64,000 bases of DNA from Oscheius tipulae (lineage: Eukaryota > Nematoda > Chromadorea > Rhabditida > Rhabditidae), in assembly GCA_037178975.1 (NCBI GenBank), contig JASJZH010000004.1, positions 4,526,001-4,590,000 of the forward strand, read 5' to 3'. The notes beneath the pieces were generated by a model, which was not told the DNA's origin, searched no databases, and worked only from the letters and a program-made list of their open reading frames with translations. Shown here one piece after another: positions 13,905 through 25,967 of this stretch. Each line of letters starts with the position of its first letter. The first letter of the stretch is position 1. The translations under genes and the position numbers were made by a program.

Positions 13905-14814
13905 ATGGCGATGCGGCCTTTTGTCAAAACTCTGCTCAATCCTTTTCGACGGGCAACGGCTTCTTTCAGTTTGTTTCCATTTTAATCCTATACTGAAACT
14001 CGTTTTCAGGCAGAAATGTTTACATCCAAGTACAAGATACTCCTAATCCGCTTTCGCTGAAGTTTCTACCTGGCCAAAAAATCTTGGATGGGTCCAATTC
14101 GTTCACTTTCAACAGCATTTCAAGTGCACGGAATAGTCCTCTTGCAAGGTTTGCCCTTTTGCATCTTTCGCTCACTGTAAGTTCAAAATCAGACAGTTAT
14201 TCAAAGTGGACGGCGTGAAATCAGTATTCTTCGGAGAAGACTTTATCACCATCACGAAAAAGGACGAAGATACCGATTGGGCCATGATGCGAGCTGAACT
14301 GTTTTCAACGATTGCCGATTTTCTCCAAAGTGGCAAAGCTGTCGTGGATGAGGAAGGTACTCAACCCGAATATCAAGATACAAGTTTGTTTCATTTTTGC
14401 CTTTTCTATCATACACGTCTTAGCTATTTTGGAAACGGACGACGACACCGTGGCCATGATCAAGGAGCTTCTCGACTCGAGAGTCCGTCCGATGGTTCAA
14501 GAAGATGGCGGTGATATCACCTATGTTGGCTTTGAGAATGGAGTGGTGAAGCTGAAATTGAAGGTATTCTGATTTTGCTTAACATTTTATCGAATTTGTA
14601 GGGGTCGTGTACCGGCTGTCCCAGTTCTTCCGTCACGCTTAAGTCTGGCATCCAGAATATGCTCCAGTTTTACGTCCCAGAGGTTTGTTCGGCTGTTTTT
14701 ACTCGCCAAAAATAGTTTCAGATCAAAGAAGTAATCGAAGTGAAGGACGAAGAAGACGATTTGGTGGAAAAGGAGCTGAAAAAGTTCGAACAGTCTCGCG
14801 GAATCACAGATTAG
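13905..14814 (+). CDS. NFU1: NFU1 iron-sulfur cluster scaffold, mitochondrial
   Basis: Delivers 4Fe-4S clusters to mitochondrial enzymes such as lipoic acid synthase and respiratory complexes. The start [21 protein letters not shown] is basic and lacks acids, as in a mitochondrial presequence. Next comes the Nfu N-terminal domain ([19 protein letters not shown]). The C-terminal NifU-like domain then runs from about 14460, carrying the cluster-binding CxxC in [10 protein letters not shown] near 14610. The tail is acidic. Four introns of about 35-60 nt keep the frame. The gene is complete and close to the usual length (about 240-250 residues). It follows MASK with a gap of about 460 nt. Confidence 0.94.
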
Positions 14815-14831
14815 AAGATAACATTCAACGT

Positions 14832-15123
14832 TTAAATAGATGAAGTAGCAATTTCTTCTTCGGGGAACTTGTTGACTAAACTCCTTTTCACGACAGACAT
14901 CCTGTGAACGCCGATTCTCATATTTATTCTCGCTCCCAGCTGGAAAAAGGTCGTGAGAAAGTAGATATAACGAGCTTACCCTTTCGAAGGTCGTAACTTC
15001 GTCGTTTTTACGGATGAAAAGGAAGTTCATTGCGAGAGAAAGCAGGAGTAGAATCAGTAGAAATGCTATGCCGACGAAGAACGGCCCGAGATAGTCGACA
15101 AGGTCAAAATCTTGTTTAGGCAT
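14832..15123 (-). CDS. Small single-pass membrane protein
   Basis: Product of about 80 residues, not recognised. From the ATG at 15123 it reads MPKQDFDLVDYLGPFF, then a strong hydrophobic helix rich in Ile/Leu (about residues 12-34). A 44-nt intron follows, then a basic amphipathic tail ending KFPEEEIATSSI. The frame is also open upstream of this ATG, so an earlier start in another exon is possible. It lies tail-to-tail with NFU1, the two stops only 18 bases apart. Two other small minus-strand candidates and MON2 lie upstream, so it may be last in an operon. Confidence 0.5.
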
Positions 15124-15227
15124 GACGTCTTGCCGAGGTTGTGGATTGAGGAGAGGCCTGGTTGCCAAGGCATCCGACTTCACCGATTACAGCTTCCGGA
15201 GGGATTATAATTGATATTGAGGTACTT

Positions 15228-15530
15228 TCAGAGAGGATCAATTTTTATTGTCGATTTCGCTTCAGAACATTTCACATCAAGTGAATATGAGGTAAATGTT
15301 GAGCAGGAGGAGAAGTCCAGAAGACACATAAAGAAAATAGTCGGGGACGGAAAAAGAAGTTGAGTGTCGGGCAGAACATATTCCAATTTGTCTGCTTCAG
15401 TGCTCAGTCGTGGTCGTGGAAGAGATGACGGGATAATTGACTGGGGAAAAAGAGACTGATGGACGGATAAGGCGATGAAGAAGAGCAGGTACAAGAGTGT
15501 ACTGAAGCAGTCGATATTATAGCGAAGCAT
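15228..15530 (-). CDS. Hypothetical two-helix membrane protein, frame uncertain
   Basis: An uninterrupted 100-codon ORF starts at an ATG six bases after an AATTCAG acceptor. It has a hydrophobic stretch near its start (LLYLLFFIALSV). Within the second half another frame reads VPDYFLYVSSGLLLLLNIYL followed by a stop, which looks more like a real terminal membrane helix. An unrecognised intron may therefore join the first helix to this second frame. No homologue is recognised. The call rests on hydrophobic segments and the acceptor only. Confidence 0.35.
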   Translation of the reverse strand: MLRYNIDCFSTLLYLLFFIALSVHQSLFPQSIIPSSLPRPRLSTEADKLEYVLPDTQLLFPSPTIFFMCLLDFSSCSTFTSYSLDVKCSEAKSTIKIDPL

Positions 15531-15610
15531 CAGTCTGAATTTGTATTATCACACAGTAGACGTACCCAGTTATGTAATCCTCCTTACCTCGCACTCTTTT
15601 CACACACATG

Positions 15611-15950
15611 TTAACTCTGGTCGGGCTGATCGGCCAAGAGAGCGATAAAGATGGTCATTTGAAGAACGAGGAGGATTGTCCCTTTCCAGACTAGTCCCTT
15701 CAGCAGACGCATCTTCCGCTCGTACCACAGCTTGTTCCATCCTTCGTGCAAATATCAATTCGGCAGATTCGAGAACTCCATGGTTCTTTTTCTCCAAATG
15801 TCTTTGAATGTCGTCCGTTTAGCTTGAATCTCCTCCGAATAGGCCAGATAACGGTAGTCGGCAGTAGGAGTACATCTCGTAAACTTGTTGTGTTTTTTCC
15901 TCTTCTGCCCACGACACAGAAAAATGGCAGAAAGACATTTGTTCGAAGAG
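15611..15950 (-). CDS. Hypothetical small membrane protein, exon structure unresolved
   Basis: The last exon encodes WNKLWYERKMRLLKGLVW followed by a hydrophobic helix (TILLVLQMTIFIALL) and a short tail ending at TAA 15611-15613. A 35-nt GT-AG intron ending at CACGAAG can join it to an upstream exon, but two upstream frames compete: one reads ADYRYLAYSEEIQAKR, the other WAEEEKTQQVYEMYSY. An N-terminal polar part and one C-terminal helix is typical of small mitochondrial or ER proteins. No function can be assigned. Confidence 0.35.
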
Positions 15951-16184
15951 AGAGTGAGAGCTCTTCTGTGAGTGTGGCAATAGTTTTTAACTACAGTTTG
16001 CGACTTTTTGTTAGAAAAACTTGACTGGAAGATTAAATGAGAGCGTTTAATGATTTATTTTGTATAAATCTGTAGCGTGAGACTCATGAGAAATACAAAT
16101 TTAACCAAGCACCAGAATCCGTCAAACAACCAAACTAGATATCACAGACTGTACCCGGAGTGAGACATGTTAGGCAAGAGGTTA

Positions 16185-19100
16185 TTACATTTTGGGAACT
16201 AATTTCAACAACATCAGCGTCTGATAAGACTTGAGTGTGGAAACTATTTGGGCAGAGAGTTGGGGATCTTCGCTACAACACGGGGCAAGATCTACAACTG
16301 ACGGATAAAGAGAAACCAGCTGTTGGTAGAGCTCATTCAAAGTCGGGTCTCTGAATTTTTGAGTTCGAGTCTCTCTAATGGAACAACAATACCTAGAAGT
16401 TCGGTTGATAAGCGACTCAACAGCTTGAAGAGCAGCCGCCATTTCTGTGAGTCGGGTCCTTGGAAGACGCAGGTCTCCGGATCCAGTCCAATCGCGAAGA
16501 AAGTCTACCAACACATTTGAACATCGCTCAATCAAACTCGAAACAGCTACGTGTCCAATTCCGCCAATCTCACTGCTGGATGTCAACAAGGCGTCGAAAC
16601 AAGCTCTGGCCAGTTCCGCCCGTTGCATATGGGAGTCTGAAGCTGAATGAGCTACATTGGAAAGTGGGAGAGGCATGCGTAGTAGGAGTCTAGTTCACCA
16701 CCACCGGAAATCTGTGCTCGGGACAAAGAATCACCTAATACATCGGTCGGATCGAGTTGGGAAATGGATCCTCTGTTCAACAGTCCAATAAGACGTTGAA
16801 CTGATGACGAAGGTAGACTGGAAGAGAAGGAAAGGATTTCACTTCGAACCAGCTCCACTGCTTGACATTCGGCCAGTTCGTCCCTTTTTCTCTCGTCAGC
16901 AGGCAGTGTGTGACATGTACTGAAACAATTTGCTCTATATAGATTTGACTTACTTCGGAGAGAATAGAAACCTTTCGAGTGTATCGCAGATGGCCGGCCA
17001 AAGGTTGACATATGTTTCAGCTTGTTGTCTAGCCAAGGGAACTATGACTCGAAGAACTGTCATAAGAGAAGAGGCGGCGAGTTTCCAAGTAGATGCAGAT
17101 ATGCAGAGGTAACGAGTATAAAGAGGCTCTCCAAGGAACTGAAAATCATATTCTATAGGAAGAGTGGGAAGTAACCTTGACGACATCCACGACGACCTGA
17201 GATTGAACGACCTCTGGTGATGATGCTATTGAGACGAAGAAGTCAATTGCCGTCCGAAGAGCAATTTCAGCAAAAGGGACAATGAATTGAACTGCCCAGT
17301 CATTCTGAGATAGTATTTCTCTAATTTTACAGTAGAAACATACATAGTTTTTCCCGGGTGGACAGAGCTTGTGCATGGGTTTGATGGCGAAAGAGGCGAA
17401 TCGGAGAAGCAAACGGATTTGATCCGGCAGAGCCTCTCGCAATCCTTCCTGACTGTTCAGACATTCCGTGAAAATGGTCTTGCAACAGTCTAGAACAGCC
17501 TCTTGAGTCGGAGTCACATGGCTAGTGGATGATGGTAGGACGAAGGGAGCTTGCTCAAATGGCACCGGAATACTGGCCAAACTCTCCATGATAGAAGGCA
17601 ACTGGTCGCCTTCTAGTTCTCCCGGGTTGACATTCTTCGCCACTTTGACAAACAAAGTGGGGAAAATGTGGAGAAGAGTGGTCAAATGGGATGGTCCCGG
17701 AATATAGACTCCTTTGGACAACCCTTGATTTGTCATCACGGAGGAAACGTGTTTGGCCATTCCTCGGGCAATCCTATTCCACGACTGAACATTTTATCGG
17801 TTTACAGATGAAGAAAAGAAAAACTAACGTTCCAAGATTCGACCCATTGAGGAATTGGCAATTGAGGAATTTGTTCTACCGAATGTCCTTCGGATGCAGT
17901 GGATGAACGATCTCTCGTGTTTATGTCCAGCGTTTGGGCGGAAACTCTACCGAGCAGAACTTCCTTAACGAGTCAGTTAGTGTGGCCAACCAGATTTCAT
18001 TACCTGGAAACTTTTGAGAGCACAGAGAGACAACTCAGCATTCTCATAGCAAGCTCCCCATTCAAGGAAGGTAAGTAAGGCCTCCCATGCTGCTCCGAAG
18101 TCATCTAAATGTTTCACTAATTATTGTGACTCCGAATGAAAATACCCAATTTGAGAAGGACTTTTCGTTGAGCTATGTACATTTTGCAGCAGGCACTCAG
18201 AGTGTTGATACAAGTTTCGGTCCATTGTTTTTGTTCCGTATCTCGAGAATGATGCATGATGATTCCCTTTGTTGTTCTCTCAGTAGAGGCACTCCTGGTT
18301 TGAGAGCGTACTTTCTCCAAAAGAGGAATTAAAATTTGCCAAATCATATGGTTCCAAGTGGGCGATCGAAGAGCATGTCCATGGGCTACGACAATTTGGA
18401 GCAGGGTTTGGCAGGCGCTCTTCCTGACAGAATGTCGAGAATCAACGCAGAGCTCCGAGAGACAAGTGTACAAGACAATCCACACTTTTTCCGGCTCCGC
18501 GATGTCGATCGTTTCTGTCTTTCTATAGATGAAATCCGAGATGGTCCACTGTAAATGAAGAGGTTGTATAGTAACGAACACAAACACTACCAGAAGAGCA
18601 AGAGCAGACAGCGAAATGTTTTGATCGGCCTGTTGGGATCCATAACGAGCGATAGCTTCAACCAGAGTGGGCAGACAATTGAAAGGAAGACTCTGGAGGA
18701 AATCGGCAGACATCAGACGAATCCCAAGGTAGCCCTGACGGACGAGAGCCTCGTCACAACTATACAATATGTAAATAAGATTGATTGAGAGCACTTGCCA
18801 GGAATGTTGGGCGACAACAGAGGCAATGATTTGGATCAAAATGGGCCAGGAACTGCTGTGGATTGTAGCTCCGTCCTTTTGCATACTTGACATCAAGCAC
18901 TCCAATTGTCTCTTTCGAACTTCGTCGCCTGTCGTGTCGCCCATCGAAAGCAGGGACGTATAACAGAGCCTTTGGAGTTCTTCGTCACTCAGATCCGTCT
19001 TTGCCTTTACCGCGTTCCTTATCAAAATCGTCAAAGACAAGGCGGCCCAGTCGCGAAGGTTTAAAGACGAGTGTCCACACATCTGAAAGAGGTACAAGTT

Positions 19101-22100
19101 CACCAACAGCCACATTCTGTTCACCTTGAGAAAGTGATTAGACGATTTCGTCCAATATTGAGCGATCCTGTGCTGGTTCACTATCGAAACACGGAGTATT
19201 CCAGCCATCGGGTAAAGAGAACACTCTCGTCCTGTAGCAGAGACAGCCGCTTGTTCATCAGACAGTCGGATCAAAGAATCTGTTAAAAAGGCAAGAGATT
19301 CTTTTGAAACTGTAGCCGAAGTGTTGAAGATCTTGTCGAAAAAGCCTGCCTAAATGAAAGGTTGCCGAGTAGTTTCAAAAGAACTGACCAGCATTGGAGT
19401 TTCTGACAAGGCGGCCGTAGTTACAGTCGGCGGATTGGTCGAGGCTGGAGGAAAGATACTGTCAGCCTCAGCTTTTTCTTTGGAGAAAACACCGTTCGAA
19501 TAGGGTTTCATAGCCATCAGCCAAGACAAGTGCTGACAGAACTGAAAGGAATGTGTTTGAAACATGAGAGAAACTTACTGAAAGACAGAAATACCACTGT
19601 TCGTCGATCGCCTCCACATGGCTGCTTAGAACTCCCAGCAACACTTTGGCTGCTTGAAGATTTCTCGCAGTCATCTGAAAACCATATACTCGTTATTGGA
19701 GTCAAACTGACCACAGTCTGCTGATTCCAACTTTCGGGTGCGACAAATGGAGACGGACAAGGAGCCCCGAGTGCAACGACCTTTTGACTGGGAAGAGTAC
19801 AATCCGTTAAAACTCCTTCGCAACTTGGAGGTGGTTTCAAAAAGCCAAAGGTAGATAGATACTCTCCAGTCGGAGTACTGGCTGCTCCCATCATATACAA
19901 CGCAGCTTGAGTCTCTTCGACTGAACGAAGTCGGAATCCCATCGAAATGATCATTGAAATGGAACAGAGCAGTTGATCGATGACCGTCTCGTCTGTGCTC
20001 GAATTAAGAAGAATTCCTATCGATGGGAAGACGCCCTTGAAGGCGCTTGAAAAGAGCGCCTGTCCCACATTTTCTTTCCCAGTCGATCCATTCTCTTTGG
20101 CTGTTTCTTCTTGGATCAAATGGTCGACACTAGAGTACAACGACTGACAAAGATCAGTAATGGCCGAACAGCATCGAGAGACAACATATCCGTCGGGAAT
20201 CTCTCCAGCATCGTGTTTTTCCAGAGAGTCCATACTGAAAAGAAGAATAGATTAGTACTCAGAAGAGACAAACAAGGGTGTTTTCTTCGAAGTCAAGAGC
20301 TCAATATACGGCTGCCAGACGTTTTTATGGTAGAATCCTAGAACTCCATTCTGGACCAGGGTTTCACCATCTGGCTCATTTTCTAAATTGACTATATTCT
20401 GGAAAAAAATAGATAAGAATTACCATTTCGAATCATGGGATTCGAAAAGGAGCTCTTAACTGCTAGTGTGAGACAATCGGCTATGCTGCCGACTAGTTTC
20501 GTTGAGTTCTCTTTGCTGTCAAAGTTCTCTCCCATCCATCGCAAAAAGACCCCCTGGGCGACTATTTTATGTAGGGCCTCCAGTGCCAACACTTTCTGCC
20601 AGGCATTCCGTTCCACTTCGACAAACTTTATCAGGTGGGAGACAAAGATTTCGCACTCGGTCGGCTGGAAAATATTAAATTGAACTAAGTGATCAAATAC
20701 CAAGATCTGATGATAGTTGGTCAGTAAAACGGTGACGACTCTCACTAGTCTCATTGCTATGGGAAAGTACGGACGGTCGGCTGTCGCTCCGCCAATTGAC
20801 GATCTCGAACTACTCGGCTGAATCAAAAATAATCTGGAAACGGAAAGAATAGCATACTTTCAGGCTGGGTGAGAAAAGTTTGATGACCAGCTGACAGACT
20901 TCTTGCTTCACCATGGTGGCCAACTCGCTGTGCTATAAATGAATGTTTTGTCTTTTTTTCTTCCTTGAAGAATACCTTAAAGAATACACTCGGATAGTTC
21001 TTGAGGATGGTCTCGAGCAGTTCCAATCCCAATGTCCTCGTTATTTCCCTCATCCCAACAAGCCAAACTGCGGGTTCTGCATTGATTACCAGACACAAGT
21101 CCTTGTAAGAGCGATTTGAAATATAAAAAGAGAACTAACTCTGAATAGAAGGAAAGCATCAGCAGCACATGGACGAAGAGTAGGAGGAGCTGACCGTGGC
21201 GAAGGTTTTCCTCCAGCCGAGGAGACGACTGTCAACTCATTCGAGAATACTCCGTCCTCCTAAAGTTAGTTTCAAAGATGAAAGCAAGGAGAACTTACGT
21301 GATTTACTCTTTCGAAGACTCCACTGACCACCTGCCTAACTGCCGCACTCGCTGCGTTGATAACCACGGGATCTTTGGCAAAATGCAGACGGAAACACAT
21401 AACTATACACTAAAAGAAAGATTTAAAGAGGCAACGAAGACAAAGCTGACTTTGGCCAGATTGTTGCCAGTGATGAGGAGATGGGCAGAGACCAGTTGAG
21501 GGACCGTCTGCAGGACTTTCAACTCTTCACATTCTGCCTCGACTAGATTCCACAATTCAGAGACGACAACATTTGCAGATGTCTAGAATTGAAATAGGAG
21601 GAAGTTCAGAAAAGAGTTACCGGCTCTAATATCCTGTATTGAACTAGTCTTTGAATGCCTTGAAGAGCGACTTGGACCAATTTGTTCTGTCGAGTTCCAC
21701 AGGCGAGGAGGAGAGGATGAAGAAGTTCATTTGAAGCAGCACGGAGATTGCTGAGAAGAGTGTTGTCTGCCGAAGCCGAACTGATGTTCCTCACTCGAAC
21801 CACTCCAGCTTCCGCTGCCTAAGAAAGAGTTCTACTTGTTCCAAACCAGTCGCTTACGCTCCTGGCGGAGCGGTCAAGAGCATTTTTTGCATTTTTAACT
21901 GTTTGGCTCTCTCCTTGTCTGGTCAACTCTAATCTGGGATAATACTTGACAAAAAAGTCCACACACAGTCTAGTTTTGTCCCAGATTAGAGATGACATGT
22001 GTAACAGACGTCTCGTGCGAATTGTAAAGGTTGGATGTTCAAGTTACCTCTTTAACATGATTGTGCTTCTTTTTGGCCTCTGTCGACAGTTGACGCAGAT

Positions 22101-22155
22101 CTCCCAACAAATACTCTACAAGTTTTTTCGATTCACCGGCGGAGGCTATTGACAT
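16185..22155 (-). CDS. MON2: MON2, DCB-HUS protein of the late-Golgi/endosome
   Basis: Large relative of BIG/GBF Arf-GEFs lacking a Sec7 domain. It acts with Dopey and flippase in endosome-to-Golgi trafficking. The ATG at 22155 gives [20 protein letters not shown], matching the MON2 N-terminal DCB region. Diagnostic conserved stretches are [20 protein letters not shown] near 21050, the HUS region near 20500-20800, [16 protein letters not shown]-like sequence near 18260, and a C-terminal HEAT-like region to the stop at 16185 (ends LLKLVPKM). Roughly 20 exons with introns of about 35-60 nt give about 1,650-1,700 residues, near the family size. HEATR5B was considered and dropped. A two-TM gene ends 168 nt upstream on the same strand. 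Confidence 0.92.
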
Positions 22156-22322
22156 GAGTCTGGAAGCAGATGTACGTTTGTGACTCTCGTTAGCAAAAGT
22201 ACTGAGGCTTTAGAACCAAATAAACAAAGCGACACCAATTAAAAGTCTTTTTTTTTCAGGGTAAAAGTTTTTAAAACTATTCACAGAAATTGAGATCACG
22301 AAAATTATGCACACGAAATAGA

Positions 22323-22696
22323 CTAGTTGACAAGGGGTTTGGCAGAAAGCAGACCAACGGCGTTTTCTGGCAGCCAGTGGTAGAAAGTGTTGAAGAAACT
22401 CGTGAACCAGCGCCCGATGCCCATTGCGATCTGAAAGAGACGCTTTTCTACTCGAAATCGATTAAATTCTAGATAGAAGCAGCTAGGACATACCATGAGA
22501 AACCAGTCGTAAGCACTGTCCGGGTTGTAGTGCACAATGACGGCGATGAGACAGACGATCAAGCAAAGAAACGTGTAGAAGAGGGACGAGTAAGCGCTTT
22601 CGCGTTTCGGATAGACGGAAAGATTGTGGTAACCTGAAAACCGTTTCGTTTGTATGCAATAGAAAGTATTTGCTCATCGATAGTCTGTCTACTCAT
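22323..22696 (-). CDS. Small two-TM membrane protein
   Basis: Not recognised. The main exon encodes SVYPKRESAYSSLF and a strong helix (LCLIVCLIAVIVHY). A 63-nt intron joins the last exon, with a weaker hydrophobic segment and the end HWLPENAVGLLSAKPLVN before TAG. The 5' end is unresolved: the ATG at 22696 (MSRQTIDEQ) is in a different frame from the helix exon and no clean intron joins them. A second ATG near 22677 is also out of frame. The gene is head-to-head with the plus-strand gene starting at 22795 and lies 168 nt upstream of MON2, so it may share a transcript with MON2. Confidence 0.5.
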
Positions 22697-22794
22697 GCCC
22701 GTCGTAGGTCAGCTCTACCCAATATGCAAGAAAATCTATCCGACAGCTTTCAGCGTTCCAACCAGGCAACCCGGATGGTAGTCCGCCGTCGGCT

Positions 22795-23916
22795 ATGATC
22801 TTTTTCAACTACGGCTGCTGTGTGTCCACCTCCCAGACGCTATGGATTCTCATCTTCTCCTTCGTCTTCGCCATTCTCGTAGTCGTCGCCTGCTGTATGT
22901 CGTCTGTCTTCGTCCGATGGGTCTACAAACGGAGACTGAGAAAGAAGGTCGAGGCACTGAAGGACAAGTATCGACAGGAGGATCGGGAAAAACGCGAGAA
23001 GCAGTTCCAACTCGATCTTATCGCCAAAAGACGTATGTTTCATGTCTGTTTGTCGAAGATCTCTACTTTTAGCTATCGTTCCCGAGAATCACAGTACTAT
23101 CAAAGAGACGAATCAGTTTGTGGGCAAGACGACTCTCCTTAATCAGTACCTCACGACTCTACAGAAAGACAAGGTTTGTCTTTCCTCTTGTCTGCAATTC
23201 ATAAACTCTAGATGACTCTGGAAACTGTTCCGACCTTTTCGACTGTGCCAGTGACTCTCTCGCACACTACTCTGGAACCGATAACTGAGATGGGAGAGAC
23301 GTCGGTTTTGACGAACACCAAGACGATGGCCGTTCACGAGCTGGCCAAGAACAGTGCCTGTACGAAGCTAGGCGCAACACAGCAGAGTTCCCTGAAGAGT
23401 GCAGACACGACGGAACAGATGAAGGACACGGAACAGCCGAAAAAGAGCCCCGATGTTCTCCAGATAGACAAAACACAAGTGGACGAAGATGAGGAACCGA
23501 GAAAGAAGAGAAGTGGATTGATCAAGGCAATTCTGGGTGCATCGACAGACTTTCCGTACTATTCGGGCAAATTGGGATCGATCAATTCGTTGAGGAGCAA
23601 GAGGTCGAGCACAGCCTCTTCGATGAGCTACGGAACGAATCAGGGAAACAAGACCGAGAGTGGGACATCTGTTGCGAAGGAAACATCGCCAAAGCCCGAA
23701 TCGAACAAGTTGCACTACAATGTCTACGAGCTGCGTCGGATTGCGGAAGAACAATGCAAAGTGGCAGAGACGGAAGAAGCGTGTGAACTGATTCGCAATA
23801 GACAGCTCGAGAGGAAAAAGCACGAGCTCGAGAAACCTGCTCTTCCCAAGAAGATTGCTCAATTGCAGAAATTTGAGAAGATTGGCGACAGTCTAAGCTA
23901 CAAGGACCAAATGTAA
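22795..23916 (+). CDS. Unknown single-pass membrane protein with charged cytoplasmic tail
   Basis: The ATG at 22795 follows a CTTTCAG acceptor by about 37 nt. It starts MIFFNYGCCVSTSQTLW with no typical signal peptide, then a long helix (ILIFSFVFAILVVVACCMSS), then a basic RRLRKKVEALKDKYRQED segment with coiled-coil character. Two short introns follow. The rest, about 270 residues, is Ser/Thr/Lys/Glu-rich, probably disordered, with a Lys/Arg patch (PRKKRSG) and a terminal charged helix. TAA ends at 23916, with AATAAA shortly after. No domain is recognised. Its 3' end lies close to the minus-strand ST7 3' end. Confidence 0.6.
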
Positions 23917-23953
23917 ACTTCGGTTCGAACATAATCGTTCGTAATAAATCGTG

Positions 23954-25696
23954 TTATCTCGACTCACTTGGTAGTATTTCACGTTCTGTAGCTTCTAACT
24001 GCGTTGGATATTGGTAGCAATAGCCGACCACATGGTAAGGTCGGATCAGTTCCCCTTTCCAAGTGGCCGACAACAGCTGAAGGGCTCCGTCTATGCGTTT
24101 CCAATGTTGAAGATGGTTGAAGGCATAGGTGATGGCTTCCGAGTCTCCTCGTTTCACGTAGTGTTCTGGCGGAAGAATCATTGGCTTGATTTCTGAATCT
24201 AAGTTAACCTCGATAGTAAACAACAAACCCAGAAGATAGAGAGGAACATGAGGATTGTATTCGATGGCTCGCAGGATAGCATCGATAGCTGTCGTCTCGG
24301 CTGAGGAAAGTCCTCGTCGATGAGCTCCATCCACGAACTTGTCAGCCACGACTCTTGCTTTCAACAGAGCTGAGGTGTAACTCATACAGGCCGAGCGGGG
24401 CTCTCGACACTCTGTGTTTCACTGATTTGGTTGCCTTTCACCGACTCACCATCGTATCGCACCAGGAGCCCTTGAATATCGGCATAGGCCTGCATTTCCA
24501 GACAAGCTTCCACCAAATTCTCGGTCACTCCGAGATGAGTGCTGCACGAGTCACGGAGGATCTGCAAAGAAAAAGTCAAAAGCAACAAAGGGAACGAACG
24601 TCTTTGAATATTTTGATGGCGTCGCGGACTCGTCCTTGTTTCCGAGCACACATAGCTAGTCTTCGTTTGATGTAGACTACCATGTTCAGGTCTCTTCCTA
24701 GAAGCTTGTTTGTATTTATCACCATTAAGAGACTCACTTTTAGATCTGTGCTGATAGTCGGACGAGTACTTCTCGATCTGAGTTGTCCCGTTGACCATCG
24801 ACGGACTTTCGATGGCCTTCAGCGCTTTTCTGTGTTGCGATATATAAATTTAAAAATTGTAAAGTGCCTCAGCATGTGTTCTGCTTCAGTCACGGTTGTG
24901 CATTCCTCTTCTGCTATCATAATCAAGGCGGGAACACACTCAGGATTTATTCGAAGCGCTTCTCGAATGCCTTCCATTCTGACTCTCGGATCTCTTTCTC
25001 GATACACTCGAGACATCACTGAAACCTATGTACATCCTAATAAAAACCAAACAAACCGTCATAGTCCGGTCGATGAATGTCTTCGTCCATCACAAACATG
25101 TTCTGATGGTCGGCTGCGGTCAGATTCATATCGTGGTAGGTCAAAGGATCGAGACTGAGTTCCGTCTTTGCCCGTAGATATTCCGAACCACGAAACAAAG
25201 ACATCGGATTCCGCCACACTTTACAATCTGAAAATTCCCTATTTCCAGCCTCCTAAAAACAAACCTGCGAATGCACTCTTTGTCTCGACACTGTCCTCAT
25301 TGTCACTGTCCTCTTCGCTCGCCGTTTCAACTCCCGTACTGAAACCAGAATTTCTTGTTTTCACCATTCAAAACTTGCCTTTTAAAATACCACCATTCGA
25401 ATATGAGAATGATGCCACTGACTAAACTCGATGTGCCTGTCAGAGCGACGTAGAACTTGGGGGTCAAGTTATTGAAATACGACGTGGCTAAATAAAATTG
25501 AGATTTGCCCAACTGTCGACTGACTCAAAAGGACATTGTCGATGATGTTGCTGTTGTTTGAACCATATTTGACCATATAGATGAGCATACAGACCAGAAA
25601 GACCCACACGACCCAGAGATATGTCCAACTCCACGATATATAACAGCGAAGACGACCAAATGCCGACATCTCTTTCACATTTTCCTTTTCCTCCAT
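23954..25696 (-). CDS. ST7: ST7 family membrane protein, short C-terminus
   Basis: ST7 proteins are multi-pass membrane proteins with TPR-like repeats and an unclear molecular role. The ATG at 25696 lies seven bases after TTTTTCGTTCAG. Two N-terminal helices are clear: [20 protein letters not shown] and [15 protein letters not shown] followed by [10 protein letters not shown]. Then come VWRNP-like sequence ([15 protein letters not shown]), [20 protein letters not shown], the TPR-like middle and [20 protein letters not shown]. Vertebrate ST7 continues after ADRELLP with a hydrophobic C-terminal segment. Here the frame stops soon after [19 protein letters not shown] at that point could be a donor to a further exon, but none is seen before the antisense neighbour. 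Confidence 0.88.
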
Positions 25697-25967
25697 TTCT
25701 AGCCTGAACGAAAAAGTAGCCAACGTCGAGAAATGGGAAAGAATAGAGACCTATTCGATAGCCAGACTCTGTGCTCAAGTAATCAACGAGACGTCGTCAT
25801 GACATTGTGCTAGTTGCCGTGGAGTGTCTGCTGAGCGCGCATTTGTCCGTTTAAAGGACTGTCGTAATTGACATCATTTGAAAGTCTAGTACTACACATT
25901 TCATCGTAAAAAAGGGGTAGAAACACGCAAAAAAGATCTCACGGATTCAGTAATTGAAGTGGAGAGG

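Noticed and set aside
16185-22155. Assignment to HEATR5B
   Set aside because: The HEAT-like character suggested it, but the N-terminal region and the WLVGM...[10 protein letters not shown] segment match MON2.
23582-23932. Minus-strand ORF over the 3' part of the membrane-protein gene, as a possible ST7 last exon
   Set aside because: It lacks the hydrophobic ST7 C-terminus and is antisense to a better-supported gene.
23920-23935. GGTTCGAAC sequence resembling a tRNA T-arm
   Set aside because: No acceptor stem, D-arm or anticodon arm surrounds it; it lies in a 3' UTR. No tRNA was found in the window.
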